In this document: positions 37,419-46,736 of the stretch, piece after piece
Position numbering within the stretch: position 1 is the stretch's first letter
How the letters are laid out: the number at the start of each line of letters is the position of its first letter
From: Alphaproteobacteria bacterium
GTDB lineage: Bacteria; Pseudomonadota; Alphaproteobacteria; UBA2966
Direction of reading: 5' to 3'
Length of the DNA stretch: 63,579 nt
NCBI GenBank assembly: GCA_030740435.1
Contig: JASLXG010000228.1
Span: forward strand, 1 to 63,579
Made by a program: the position numbers and the translations under genes
The notes under the pieces: model-generated
What the model was told of the DNA's origin: nothing
Databases searched by the model: none
The model's input: only the letters and a program-made list of their open reading frames with translations

Positions 37419-38137
37419 AGACCCGGCGGACCCTACTCAAGGGCGGTGCGGCCTTCGCCACCTTGGCGCTGGCGCCCGGCCTGACGCTGTTGGCCCAGGC
37501 CAGGCCGGCTGGCGTCGCGGCCTCGGCGGCGGTGCGCTGGGGGCTGTTGATCGATGTTGCCAAGTGCGCCGACGACTGCCAGGCCTGCGTCGCCGCCTGT
37601 GCCGAGGAGAACGGCCTTGGTGGATCAGGCCCCCGGGACCGCCCGGCCACCGACGCCCAGTGGATCCGCAAGGTCAAGGTCACAGGTGGCGCCTCGGACG
37701 GCAGCTTTTCGCTGCCGCTCATGTGCCAGCACTGCGCCAACCCACCCTGCGTCGACGTCTGCCCCACCGGCGCCTCGTTTCGCCGTGCCGACGGCATCGT
37801 GCTGGTCGACAAGCACATCTGCATCGGTTGCCGCTATTGCATGATGGCCTGCCCCTACAAGGCGCGCTCGTTCGTGCACCAGCCGGTGCGGGGCCAAAAG
37901 TCCTTTGCCCCGCGCGGCATGGGCACGGTGGAAAGCTGCACCTTCTGCGTCCACCGCGTCGACCGGGCCGGCACGCCGGCCTGCGTCGAGGCCTGCGCCG
38001 AGACCCACGGGGCCATGCTATTCGGCGACCTCATGGACCCCGCGAGCCAAATCTCGCGCCGGCTCACGGCCCGCGCCGGCCGCCGCATCCGGGCCGACCT
38101 GGGGTTGGATCCGGGCGTCGTCTACAGGGGGATCTGA
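37415..38137 (+). CDS. dsrO: DsrO, periplasmic ferredoxin-like subunit with Tat signal
   Basis: Iron-sulfur subunit of DsrMKJOP, 240 aa, exported by Tat: the N-terminus VKTRRTLLKGGAAFATLAL has the twin-arginine motif. Cluster motifs include CADDCQACVAAC, CQHCANPPCVDVCP, CIGCRYCMMACP and CTFCVHRVDRAGTPAC, enough for three to four [4Fe-4S] centres. The GTG at 37415 overlaps the dsrJ stop (GTGA) and has GGGGAGGG upstream, which decides this start over an in-frame ATG at 37364. Confidence 0.95.
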   Translation: MKTRRTLLKGGAAFATLALAPGLTLLAQARPAGVAASAAVRWGLLIDVAKCADDCQACVAACAEENGLGGSGPRDRPATDAQWIRKVKVTGGASDGSFSLPLMCQHCANPPCVDVCPTGASFRRADGIVLVDKHICIGCRYCMMACPYKARSFVHQPVRGQKSFAPRGMGTVESCTFCVHRVDRAGTPACVEACAETHGAMLFGDLMDPASQISRRLTARAGRRIRADLGLDPGVVYRGI

Positions 38138-38140
38138 GCG

Positions 38141-39385
38141 GTGCCCGGCATCACCTTCAAAACACTGCCCGCCAGCCGCGGTTTCTGGATCGTCTTCCTG
38201 GCGTTGGGCGCGCTGCTGTTGGTCGGCTTGGTCTGTGCCTTGGTGATGGAAACCGCCGGCCATGTGGTCACCGGCATGAACAACCAGATCGTCTGGGGCA
38301 TGCCGCACGTCTTCGCCGTTTTCCTCATCGTGGCCGCCTCGGGCGCCCTCAACGTGGCCTCCATCGCTTCGGTTTTTCAGCGTGCGCCTTACAAACCTTT
38401 GGCGCCCTTGTCGGCGCTGCTGGCCATCGGCCTGCTGGTCGGCGGTCTGGCCGTATTGGTGCTCGATCTGGGCCGCCCCGACCGCCTGCTGGTGGCCATG
38501 ACGAGCTATAATTTCAGGTCGATCTTCGCTTGGAATATTTTTCTCTATGTCGGTTTCCTCGGCATCGCCGGGTTCTATCTCTGGTTCCTGCTGGAGCCCC
38601 GCCTCGCCCGCGTCGCCAAGCCGGCCGGGCTGGTGGCCTTTCTCTGGCGCCTCGTGCTGACCACCGGTACGGGCTCGATCTTCGGCTTTCTGGTGGCCCG
38701 TCAGGCCTACGACGCGGCCATCATGGCGCCGCTTTTCATCGTCATGTCGTTCTCCTTCGGCCTGGCCATCTTCGTGCTGGTGCTGCTGGTCGCCTGTGCC
38801 GCCGACGGCCGGCCGCTGGGTGAGGCGCTGCTGGCCCGGCTGGGCCGCTTGCTGGCGATCTTCGTGGCGCTGGTGCTCTATTTCACGACCGTGCAGCACC
38901 TGACCAACCTCTATGCCGCCGAACACGCCGGCATCGAACGTTTTATCTTGCTCGAGGGCGGCGTCTTTGCGCTGCTCTTTTGGCTGGGCCAAGTGCTGAT
39001 CGGCGGCGTGCTGCCGCTGCTGATCCTGCTCAACGATCGTCTGGGCACCTGGTCCGGGCGCTTGCTGGCGGCCGCTCCGATGGTGGTCATCGGCGGGCTG
39101 GCGCAGGTCTACGTCATCATCATCGGCGGCCAGGCGTTTCCGCTGCTGCTGTTTCCCGGACGCCAAGTGACGAGCTCGTTTTTCGATGGCGTGGTTTCGG
39201 GCTACGCGCCCAGCGGCCTGGAGATCGGCCTGGGCATCGGCGGTCTGGCGCTGGCGCTGTTGATCGTGCAGCTCGGCCTCGGGCTCCTGCGCCTATTGCC
39301 CGAAAGCCTGGCCGACAGCGCGCCCGAGCCCGAGCCCGACCCCGAACCCGAGACCGAGCCGGAGGCCGCGACGGCCGAGCCATGA
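38141..39385 (+). CDS. dsrP: DsrP, NrfD-like membrane subunit of DsrMKJOP
   Basis: Polytopic NrfD/PsrC-family quinone-interacting protein, 414 aa, with about ten helices (for example VFLALGALLLVGLVCALVM and IFLYVGFLGIAGFYLWFLL). The start is GTG, 3 bases after dsrO. The last 20 or so residues form a hydrophilic acidic tail of Pro-Glu/Asp repeats (PEPEPDPEPETEPE), not a usual part of DsrP. The stop overlaps the dsrN start (ATGA at 39382). Confidence 0.94.
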   Translation: MPGITFKTLPASRGFWIVFLALGALLLVGLVCALVMETAGHVVTGMNNQIVWGMPHVFAVFLIVAASGALNVASIASVFQRAPYKPLAPLSALLAIGLLVGGLAVLVLDLGRPDRLLVAMTSYNFRSIFAWNIFLYVGFLGIAGFYLWFLLEPRLARVAKPAGLVAFLWRLVLTTGTGSIFGFLVARQAYDAAIMAPLFIVMSFSFGLAIFVLVLLVACAADGRPLGEALLARLGRLLAIFVALVLYFTTVQHLTNLYAAEHAGIERFILLEGGVFALLFWLGQVLIGGVLPLLILLNDRLGTWSGRLLAAAPMVVIGGLAQVYVIIIGGQAFPLLLFPGRQVTSSFFDGVVSGYAPSGLEIGLGIGGLALALLIVQLGLGLLRLLPESLADSAPEPEPDPEPETEPEAATAEP

Positions 39386-40764
39386 TCGCTTTTCTGGTCT
39401 CGGCGGCGCACAAGTCCTCGGGAAAGACGACCATCGCCACGGGCCTGGCGGCGACGCTGACGGGCCGCGACTTGGCTGTCCAGAGCTTCAAGAAGGGCCC
39501 CGACTACATCGATCCCATGTGGCTCGGCCGGGCCGCCGGCCGGCCCTGCCGCAATCTCGATTTCTGGACCCAAGGTGCGGCCGAGATCGAAGCTCATTTC
39601 CAGCGCTTTGCCGGGGCTGCCGAGGTTGCCATCGTCGAGGGCAGCAAGGGGCTTTACGACGGCATCGACCCGGCCGGCGGCGACAGCACGGCGGCGCTCG
39701 CCCGCTTGCTCGGCCTGCCCGTGGTGCTGGTCATCGACTGCCAGGGCATCACCCGTGGCGTGGCGCCGCTGATTCTCGGCTACCAGGCTTTCGAGCCCGA
39801 TCTGGCCATCGCCGGCGTGATCCTGAACAAAGTCGGCGGCGAGCGCCACGAGGGCAAGCTGCACGCCGCCGTCAACCACTACACCGACCTGCCCGTGCTG
39901 GGCGCCGTGCAGCGCAACCGCGAGCTCGAGATTGTCGAGCGCCACATCGGCCTGGTGCCGACCAACGAAGCCGACGGCCCCGACCGCCGCATCGAGGTCA
40001 TCGCCGAGCACGTCTCCGAGCACGTCGATATCGATCTTTTGCTGCGCCGTGTGGGCAGTGTGGAAGTTCCGGCGCTGGCGCTGGCGGCGACGAGTCGGAG
40101 TCCCGACGTACGCCTGGCCGTGGCCCGCGATGCCGCCTTCGGATTTTACTACCCGGGCGATCTGGAGGCGCTGCAGGCGGCGGGGGCCGAGATCGTCGCC
40201 TTCGATACGCTCTCGGACCCGGTGCTGCCGGACTGCGACGGGCTATTTATCTCGGGCGGCTTTCCCGAAACTCAGATGGCGGCGCTGGAAGCCAACGCGG
40301 ATTTGCGCCAAGCGATCCGCCAGGCCCTGGCGGCCGGCCTGCCGGCCTATGCCGAATGCGGCGGCCTGATGTACCTGGCGCGCTCCATCGCCTGGCAGGG
40401 AGAACGCCGCCAGATGGTCGGCGCCGTGCCGGCCGATGTGGTTATGACGCCCAGGCCCGTGGGCCGGGGCTACGTAAGATTGCGCGAAACCGGCGCCGGG
40501 CTTTGGCCGCTACAAGGAAAAGCAGGCGAAAGCCTGCCGGCTCATGAGTTTCATTATTCGCGGCTCGAGAACCTCGACCCCGAGATCCCCTTCGCCTACC
40601 AGGTGCTGCGCGGCCACGGCTTCGACGGCCAGCACGACGGCCTGGTGGTGGGTAACCTTCTGGCCGGCTACGTCCACTTGCGGCACGTCGGGGGGAACCC
40701 CTGGGCCGACCGATTCGTTGACTTCGTGCGTCACTGTCGAAAAAAAGGGGGTGGGTACATCTAG
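39382..40764 (+). CDS. dsrN: DsrN, siroheme amidase (cobyrinate a,c-diamide synthase family)
   Basis: CobB/CbiA-type glutamine-dependent amidase, 460 aa, that converts siroheme to siroamide for DsrAB. The N-terminal ATP-binding domain has the P-loop HKSSGKTTIATGLAA near residue 10. The C-terminal class I glutamine amidotransferase-like domain has the nucleophile in YAECGGLMYLA. It is the last dsr gene; dsrR and dsrS, which follow dsrN in Allochromatium, are absent here. The position in the dsr operon favours siroheme over cobyrinate as substrate. Confidence 0.93.
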   Translation: MIAFLVSAAHKSSGKTTIATGLAATLTGRDLAVQSFKKGPDYIDPMWLGRAAGRPCRNLDFWTQGAAEIEAHFQRFAGAAEVAIVEGSKGLYDGIDPAGGDSTAALARLLGLPVVLVIDCQGITRGVAPLILGYQAFEPDLAIAGVILNKVGGERHEGKLHAAVNHYTDLPVLGAVQRNRELEIVERHIGLVPTNEADGPDRRIEVIAEHVSEHVDIDLLLRRVGSVEVPALALAATSRSPDVRLAVARDAAFGFYYPGDLEALQAAGAEIVAFDTLSDPVLPDCDGLFISGGFPETQMAALEANADLRQAIRQALAAGLPAYAECGGLMYLARSIAWQGERRQMVGAVPADVVMTPRPVGRGYVRLRETGAGLWPLQGKAGESLPAHEFHYSRLENLDPEIPFAYQVLRGHGFDGQHDGLVVGNLLAGYVHLRHVGGNPWADRFVDFVRHCRKKGGGYI

Positions 40765-41119
40765 GCCAAAATACACTTGTCAGACTATCCACATCCGAAT
40801 ACCACAGGATGACCACTAACTTTCCCTCTGAAATTGGGTTATTATTAAAAAGGGAAAAATGAGGACAGGTAGCTTTAAGGCCTTATGTGCTTCTCCCAAT
40901 TTCTCTTCTGTCCGAATAGCAATGGTAGATAGCATAATGAACTTGTCAGCAGCTATTGCTTGAATGAAAGAGTATTTCGCACCCTTCGCTGAAATGCAAG
41001 GATATTGCTAGAAAGTTGAAAAAAAACTAGCAAAAATAGTAATATACTCTAATTATTACTAGAAAAAGTGGTACTTACTGAGTCTTTCGCTTCGTGGATT
41101 TTGTGCGCCGCTTGCGGAA
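40765..41119. other. AT-rich intergenic region between dsrN and the acyl-CoA dehydrogenase
   Basis: About 355 bases with no convincing gene and a composition far richer in A/T than its surroundings. It contains two small inverted repeats: TTGCTAG (41005-41011) with CTAGCAA (41027-41033), and AGTAATA (41038-41044) with TATTACT (41054-41060). A GAAAAAGTGGT stretch at 41062-41072 echoes the repeat pair beyond the next gene. It could hold the dsr operon terminator. No RNA gene was recognised. Confidence 0.6.
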
Positions 41120-42357
41120 CTAAAGCTCCAAGTCGCCGCCCAACATCCGATGCACGATGGTGCGGCGCAGGATCTCGTTGGTGCCGTCGGCGACGTTGAT
41201 GACGCGAACGGTTTTGTAGGCCTCCGAGAGGCCCAATTCGTTGGTGAAGCCCATGGCGCCAAAGGTCTGGATGGGGCCCGGTCGATGGCCCGGACACCGA
41301 CCTCGACGGAGTAGGCCTTGGCCATCGAGAGCTCCTTGATGGCCGGCTCGCCACGGTCGAGAAGGGCGGCGGCGTTGAGGCCCATGAGATGGGCGGCGTG
41401 CACTTCCATGGCCGCTTCGGCGAGCGGAAAGGTGACGCCCTGGTAGTCGGAAATGGTCTTGCCGAAGGCTTCGCGGGTCTTGGCGTAATCCAGCGCCAAC
41501 TCCAGCGACCAGCGCGCCAGGCCGGTGGCCCGGGCAGAATTGTAGATGCGCCCCAATGATACGCCCAGCAGCGCCGTGGCGAAGCCCTGGTGGAGATCGC
41601 CGACCAGCTGGTAGGGCTCGACGCGCACATCTTCCAGCACCAGCTCCGCTTCGTCGCCGCCCACCGAGCCGTGCATGCGGATGATGCGTTCGATCTCGAA
41701 GCCGGCCGCGCTGGTGGGCACCAGGAAGGCACTGATGCCGCCCCGCCGGGCCGCGGCCTTGTCGGCATCGCTGATGGCGAAGACGATGCAATAGTCCGCA
41801 ATGGGCGAATTGGTGGTCCAGATCTTTCGTCCGCTCAGGCGCCAGCCCTCGCCGTCGGCAACGGCCCGGGTGCGAAGCCCGGCGGCGTCGGAGCCGGCGC
41901 CCGGTTCCGAGAGCCCAAAGCACATGGAGGTGCGTCCGGCCAGCATGTCGGCCAGGATTTCCTCGCGCGCCTGGGGCGTGACTTTGGCCAGCACCGGGCT
42001 CGGCCCGAAGGCCCAGTGGCTGATGGCGTAGACGGTCAGCCAGTTCAGCGGGCCACAGTGGTGAAAGGCATGATGCCAGCAGACGTAGTAGGCGAGCTTG
42101 CCCAGCCCGGCGCCGCCCAAGTCCTCGGGCACGCACATGTTGTAGTAACCGGCCTCGGCGGCGGCCATGCGCACCTCGCGGATCAGCGCCACCACTTCCG
42201 GCACATAGCGCCCGTCCTCGCCATAGGTATGGCGCGGGTTCGACAAGAGCTCGTGGTGTTTCTCGTGCCGGCCAATGACCTCGGCGTCGAGAAATCCCGT
42301 CAGCCCGTCTTTTACGGCTTCGATTTCGTCGGGAATGTCGAATGCGATGGCGCTCAT
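41120..42357 (-). pseudogene. Acyl-CoA dehydrogenase, frameshifted near residue 360
   Basis: Oxidises acyl-CoA with FAD. The first 360 residues read normally: CFGLSEPGAGSDAA (FAD loop), KIWTTNS, and DYAKTREAFGKTISDYQGV. At about 41273-41279 (a GGGGCCC run on the plus strand) the frame breaks. The true C-terminus IQTFGAMGFTNELGLSEAYK, then VADGTNEILRRTIVHRMLGG, continues in another frame to a stop at 41120. Removing two bases or adding one would restore about 412 aa. Either a recent mutation or a sequence error. If error, this is an intact gene. The substrate is not predictable. The unshifted frame runs on to 41059 with unrelated residues. Confidence 0.85.
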
Positions 42358-42369
42358 ACGCTTTTCCTA

Positions 42370-42395
42370 AAAAAAGTGGTCCCTGTCCCTACTTT
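42370..42395. repeat. 26-bp direct repeat, copy 1
   Basis: Identical over 26 bases to 42447-42472. Ends are AAAAAAGT and ACTTTTTT (42391-42398), which make a perfect 8-bp stem around GGTCCCTGTCCCT. It lies just upstream of the acyl-CoA dehydrogenase start. It resembles short palindromic elements linked to REP-type transposases; that link is inference. Confidence 0.7.
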
Positions 42396-42446
42396 TTTCA
42401 GCTTAACCTTTTGAAGCAGAACAGTTTTTCGATTTCGCAGGCGGCG

Positions 42447-42472
42447 AAAAAAGTGGTCCCTGTCCCTACTTT
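42447..42472. repeat. 26-bp direct repeat, copy 2
   Basis: Second copy, 77 bases from the first in the same orientation, ending before the stop of the metallo-hydrolase gene. The outer stem is shorter here because the T run ends after ACTTT. Confidence 0.7.
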
Positions 42473-42488
42473 CCTGTCCTCAAAACTA

Positions 42489-43568
42489 CTATTTCGAGGC
42501 CCCTAGGGCCCGGGTTTCGCCGATCTTCATGACCCAGGTGTGGTCGTCGTCGAAGCCGGCGGCCCGGGCTGCGGCGCGGAAGCGCTCTGGTGGCTCGAAG
42601 GGGGGCTCGTCCGAGAGCACCACCGTGCCCCAGTGGTGGGCCAGCAGCGTCCGCGCCCCGAGGTCGTGACTCACTTGCACCGCCTCCTCGGGGTTGGTGT
42701 GCGAGGTCTTCATCAGCCACACCGGGAGATAAGCGCCGATCGGCACCAGCGCCAGGTCGAAGGGGCCGTAGCGTCGGCCGAGCTCGGTGAACACCGGGCC
42801 ATAGCCGGTGTCGCCGGAGAAATAGACACGCCGGCCGTCGCCCTCCAGCATGGCCCCCATCCATAAGGTCTGGTTGATGTCGTTGAGGCTGCGGCGCGAC
42901 CAATGCACGGCCGGCAGCGCCGTCACCACGAGCTCGCCGAATTCGACTTTGTCGTGCCAATCGACATCCCGCACGTCGGTGTAGCCGCGTTCACGGAAGA
43001 AATCGCCCAAGCGCAGCGGTGCCAGCACGGTGATACGATCTTTCCCGGGCAGCGCCTCAATGGTGACCGCGTCGAGGTGGTCGTAGTGGTTGTGCGAAAC
43101 GATAACCACGTCGATGGGCGGCAGCTCCGCCACTTCCAGGCCGGGGCCAGCGTAGCGGGCCGGGCCCAGCGGCCCCAGCGGCGAGGCGTATTTCTTGAGG
43201 TAGGGATCGGTCAGCACCGTCTTGCCACCCATGCGGATGAGGAAGGCGGCGTGGCCCAGCCAGGTGATGGTGGGGTTGGCGGTGTGCGCCGCCAGCTCGG
43301 CCAGCGCTTGGCGGCGCGGCAGCACGTGGTCTGCCGGCGGCTTGGGCGTCTGGCGCTGCATGATGATGCGCCGCCAGAGGAAACCCCAGCGGTCGCTGAA
43401 GCCGTGCCTGGTGGCGCGCCGCGGGCTGCCCTCGGCGTTGCGAAAGCCGGTGGGCGTGTGATGGTAGGGTTTGTCGCTCACGTCACGAGGTTCCGGGCTG
43501 GGGGCACAGGCTGTCAAGAGGGCGAGGAGCAGCGGCAGGAGAAAGCGCAAACCACGAATCCGCATCAT
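42489..43568 (-). CDS. MBL-fold metal-dependent hydrolase, lipoprotein-like (UlaG/NAPE-PLD-type)
   Basis: Metallo-beta-lactamase-fold hydrolase, about 359 aa. The metal-binding motif is SHNHYDHLD (HxHxDH), followed by a His in [11 protein letters not shown], Asp in YFSGDTGY and a final His in LLAHHWGT. The N-terminus [20 protein letters not shown] ending in a Cys is a lipoprotein signal (lipobox LTAC), so the enzyme is probably anchored in the periplasm. Relatives act on N-acyl-phosphatidylethanolamine or cyclic phosphate and lactone substrates. ATG at 43568 or 43565 fits the signal better than 43610. Confidence 0.85.
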   Translation of the reverse strand: MMRIRGLRFLLPLLLALLTACAPSPEPRDVSDKPYHHTPTGFRNAEGSPRRATRHGFSDRWGFLWRRIIMQRQTPKPPADHVLPRRQALAELAAHTANPTITWLGHAAFLIRMGGKTVLTDPYLKKYASPLGPLGPARYAGPGLEVAELPPIDVVIVSHNHYDHLDAVTIEALPGKDRITVLAPLRLGDFFRERGYTDVRDVDWHDKVEFGELVVTALPAVHWSRRSLNDINQTLWMGAMLEGDGRRVYFSGDTGYGPVFTELGRRYGPFDLALVPIGAYLPVWLMKTSHTNPEEAVQVSHDLGARTLLAHHWGTVVLSDEPPFEPPERFRAAARAAGFDDDHTWVMKIGETRALGASK

Positions 43569-43706
43569 TTTCCCCGGGCGAAGGTGGCGGCCGGCACGAA
43601 TGCCGTGCATTCGGTATCCAGCGTACCATATTCAAGGTCTGGACTTGGCCCGGTCGGCAATGTGCTAGGCTTGCAGCCGAATTTTTCGTGCCGGAGCAGG
43701 GACGCC

Positions 43707-43883
43707 ATGAAGCTCACCGACAAGAACCTTTTTCGCCAGCAGTGCTACGTCCACACGGGCCTCATCTCGACCGAGGTGGCGCCCTTTGGCGGCATGAAGG
43801 AATCGGGTATCGGCCGCGAGGGCTCGAAGTACGGCATCGGCGAATTTCTCGAGATCAAATACCTCTGCATGGGCGGGATTTGA
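43707..43883 (+). pseudogene. In-frame internal-deletion remnant of succinate-semialdehyde dehydrogenase
   Basis: A 58-aa frame. Residues 1-15 ([15 protein letters not shown]) match the usual N-terminus of GabD-type succinate-semialdehyde dehydrogenase. From residue 16 ([20 protein letters not shown]) to the end ([17 protein letters not shown]) it matches that enzyme's last 43 residues. About 420 middle residues, including the catalytic Cys and Glu, are missing, with the frame kept. The stop overlaps the glutathione reductase start (TGATG). It cannot be an active dehydrogenase. A plausible promoter TTGGCC...TAGGCT lies at 43645-43671. Confidence 0.8.
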
Positions 43884-45256
43884 TGACGGATTTCGACTTC
43901 GACCTCTTCGTCATCGGCGCCGGCTCGGGCGGCGTCTCGGCCAGCCGGCGCGCCGCCGCGCATGGTGCCAGGGCCGGCATCTGTGAGGAATACCGCGTCG
44001 GCGGTACCTGCGTCATCCGCGGCTGCGTGCCCAAGAAGCTGCTGACCTACGCCGCCCACTTCGCCGAGGACGCCGAAGACGCCGCCGGCTATGGCTGGAG
44101 CGTAGCGCCGCCAAGCTTCGACTGGGCCACCCTGATCGCCAACAAGGATCGCGAGATCGACCGCCTCAACGGCATCTATCTGGGCATGCTCGAGGGCGCC
44201 GGCGTCAGCCTGATCGAAGGCCGGGCCGAGCTCAAGGACCGCCACACATTGGACATCGGCGGACGCCAGGTGAGGGCCGAGACCATCCTCATCGCCACCG
44301 GGGCCCGGCCCTGGACGCCCGAGGTGCCCGGCATCGAACACGCCATCAGCTCCAACGAAGCCTTCCATCTCGAGACCCTGCCGGACCTCGTGGTGGTGGT
44401 CGGTGGAGGCTACATCGCCGTCGAATTCGCCGGCATCTTCCACGGCCTGGGCAGCCGGGTGAGCCAGCTTTACCGCGGCGAGCAGATCCTGCGCGGCTTC
44501 GACCGCGATGTCCGCGACGCCTTGGCCGGCGAGATGCTGGGCCGTGGCATCGACCTGCGCCTCGACTGCCAAGTCGCCCGCATCGGCCATCAAGATGGCC
44601 ATTTCGTTGTCACTACCGTCCAGGACGACGTCATCGAAACCGACCTCGTCATGTATGCCACCGGGCGCCGGCCCAACGTCCAGGGCCTGGGCCTCGAGGC
44701 GCTGGGTGTGGACACCGGCGAGGGCGGGGCCATCGTCGTCGATGACTTCGGCCGCACCTCGGTCGACAACATCTACGCCATCGGCGACGTCACCGATCGC
44801 ATGAACCTCACCCCGGTGGCCATCAACCAGGGCCGGGCCTTTGCCGACACGGTCTATGGCGGCGCGCCGCGAACGATTGACTACCGCTTCGTGCCCTCGG
44901 CCGTCTTTTCCAACCCCAGCGTCGGCAGCGCCGGCTTGACCGAGGAAGAGGCGCGGGCAAGCTTCGACGTCGATATTTACAAATCCAGCTTCCGGCCCAT
45001 GAAGGCCACGCTTTCCGGGCGCCAGGAAAGAACCATGATGAAGCTGATCGTCGACGCCAAGTCCGATCGCGTGCTGGGCGCCCACATGGTCGGCCCCGAT
45101 GCCGCCGAGATCATCCAGGGCATCGGCGTGGCGTTGACTTGCGGTGCCACCAAGGCGCAGTTCGACGCCACCGTCGGCGTCCATCCCTCGGCGGCCGAGG
45201 AATTCGTCACCATGCGCGAGAAGTACGTGGCTGAGGAGGCCAAGGCCGCCGAATAG
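43883..45256 (+). CDS. gor: Glutathione-disulfide reductase
   Basis: NADPH-dependent flavoenzyme, 457 aa, that keeps glutathione reduced in the cytoplasm. FAD-binding [15 protein letters not shown] near residue 11, redox-active disulfide [13 protein letters not shown] (C-x4-C), NADPH-binding [26 protein letters not shown], and C-terminal [13 protein letters not shown] with the catalytic His-Glu pair. The ATG at 43883 overlaps the stop of the dehydrogenase remnant, suggesting that the remnant has replaced an earlier full gene while preserving downstream translation. Confidence 0.95.
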   Translation: MTDFDFDLFVIGAGSGGVSASRRAAAHGARAGICEEYRVGGTCVIRGCVPKKLLTYAAHFAEDAEDAAGYGWSVAPPSFDWATLIANKDREIDRLNGIYLGMLEGAGVSLIEGRAELKDRHTLDIGGRQVRAETILIATGARPWTPEVPGIEHAISSNEAFHLETLPDLVVVVGGGYIAVEFAGIFHGLGSRVSQLYRGEQILRGFDRDVRDALAGEMLGRGIDLRLDCQVARIGHQDGHFVVTTVQDDVIETDLVMYATGRRPNVQGLGLEALGVDTGEGGAIVVDDFGRTSVDNIYAIGDVTDRMNLTPVAINQGRAFADTVYGGAPRTIDYRFVPSAVFSNPSVGSAGLTEEEARASFDVDIYKSSFRPMKATLSGRQERTMMKLIVDAKSDRVLGAHMVGPDAAEIIQGIGVALTCGATKAQFDATVGVHPSAAEEFVTMREKYVAEEAKAAE

Positions 45257-45279
45257 GGCGTTTTGCGCCCGCAGAAAGC

Positions 45280-45308
45280 TTGGCAAGGGGGGGCTTCCGG
45301 CGTATAGG
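45280..45308 (+). promoter_or_regulatory. Candidate sigma-70-type promoter for the DAHP synthase gene
   Basis: TTGGCA (45280-45285), a 17-base spacer and TATAGG (45303-45308), 28 bases before the ATG. Spacing and position fit a vegetative promoter; the sequence is only moderately close to consensus. Confidence 0.4.
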
Positions 45309-45336
45309 CTGGGGCCGATTTCACAAGGAGCAGGTT

Positions 45337-46734
45337 ATGGGCGGCAAATGGAGCCCCGATAGCTGGCGCGGCCTGCCCGTCGCGCACCAGCCCGAATATC
45401 CCGATGCGGCGGCCCTGGCCGCCGTCGAGAAGCAGCTTGGGCGCTATCCGCCGCTGGTCTTTGCCGGTGAGGCGCGGCAGTTGCAGACGCTGTTGGCCGA
45501 GGTCGCCGAAGGGCGGGCCTTTTTGCTGCAGGGCGGCGATTGTGCCGAGAGTTTCGCCGAATTCAATGCCGACAACATCCGCGACACCTTCCGCGTGCTG
45601 ATGCAGATGGCGGTGGTGATGACCTTCGCCGCGGCCTGCCCGGTGGTCAAGGTGGGACGCATGGCCGGCCAGTTCGCCAAGCCCCGCTCCGAGCCCATTG
45701 AGGTCCGCGACGGCCAAACGCTGCCGAGCTACCTGGGCGACTGCATCAACGGCATGGATTTTTCCCCCGAGGCCCGCAGGCCGGACCCCGACCGCTTGCT
45801 GCAGGCCTACAGCCAGGCGGCCGCGACGCTCAATCTCCTGCGCGCTTTCGCCCAGGGCGGCTATGCCGACCTGCACCGCGTGCACCGCTGGAACATGGGC
45901 TTCGTGGCCGACACGCCAGAGGGTGAGCGCTACGAGGACCTGGCCGACCGCATCGCCGAGGCGCTGGCCTTCATGGGCGCCTGCGGCCTCACCGCCGACG
46001 AGGTGCCGGAGGTCTACCAGACCGATTTCTACACCTCCCACGAGGCGCTGCTGCTGGGCGCCGAGGAGGCCATGACACGGGTCGATTCGACCAGCGGCGA
46101 CTGGTACGACACCTCGGCGCATTTGCTTTGGATCGGCGACCGTACCCGCCAGCCCGACGGCGGCCACGTCGAGTTCATGCGCGGTATCTCGAATCCCATC
46201 GCCCTCAAGGCCGGGCCCAGCCTGGGGACCGACGAGCTCCTTAGGCTGGTCGATATCCTCAACCCGGCCAACCAGCCGGGCCGCCTGACGGTGATTTCCC
46301 GCCAGGGCGCCGACGGCGTGGAAAAAGGCCTGGTGCCGCTGGTGCGGGCCATCCAGCGCGAGGGCCGCTCGGTGGTCTGGGCCTGCGACCCGATGCACGG
46401 CAACACCATCAAATCGGCCACCGGCTACAAGACCCGGCCCTTCGATCAGGTGCTGAGCGAGGTCGAGCGCACCTTCGCCGTGCACCAGGCCGAGGGCAGC
46501 CACGCCGGCGGCATCCACATCGAGATGACCGGCCAGGACGTCACCGAATGCCTGGGCGGCGCCCAGGAGATCACCGAGCACGGCCTGGCCCATCGCTATC
46601 ACACGCACTGCGACCCCCGGCTCAATGCCACGCAAAGCCTCGAGCTCGCGTTTCTCATTGCCGATAGCCTGAAGCAGCGGCGCGCCGGCAGCGCTGACGC
46701 CGCCGGGGCCGCGGCTATCGTCGAGGCGTTCTGA
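45337..46734 (+). CDS. aroG: Class II 3-deoxy-7-phosphoheptulonate synthase
   Basis: First step of the shikimate pathway: condenses PEP and erythrose-4-phosphate to DAHP. 465 aa, class II (plant-like), with [14 protein letters not shown] holding the metal-binding Cys, [16 protein letters not shown], and [10 protein letters not shown] and [18 protein letters not shown] near the C-terminus. ATG 45337 follows AAGGAGCAGG. The neighbouring gor gene on one side is common in alphaproteobacteria. Confidence 0.96.
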   Translation: MGGKWSPDSWRGLPVAHQPEYPDAAALAAVEKQLGRYPPLVFAGEARQLQTLLAEVAEGRAFLLQGGDCAESFAEFNADNIRDTFRVLMQMAVVMTFAAACPVVKVGRMAGQFAKPRSEPIEVRDGQTLPSYLGDCINGMDFSPEARRPDPDRLLQAYSQAAATLNLLRAFAQGGYADLHRVHRWNMGFVADTPEGERYEDLADRIAEALAFMGACGLTADEVPEVYQTDFYTSHEALLLGAEEAMTRVDSTSGDWYDTSAHLLWIGDRTRQPDGGHVEFMRGISNPIALKAGPSLGTDELLRLVDILNPANQPGRLTVISRQGADGVEKGLVPLVRAIQREGRSVVWACDPMHGNTIKSATGYKTRPFDQVLSEVERTFAVHQAEGSHAGGIHIEMTGQDVTECLGGAQEITEHGLAHRYHTHCDPRLNATQSLELAFLIADSLKQRRAGSADAAGAAAIVEAF

Positions 46735-46736
46735 CC

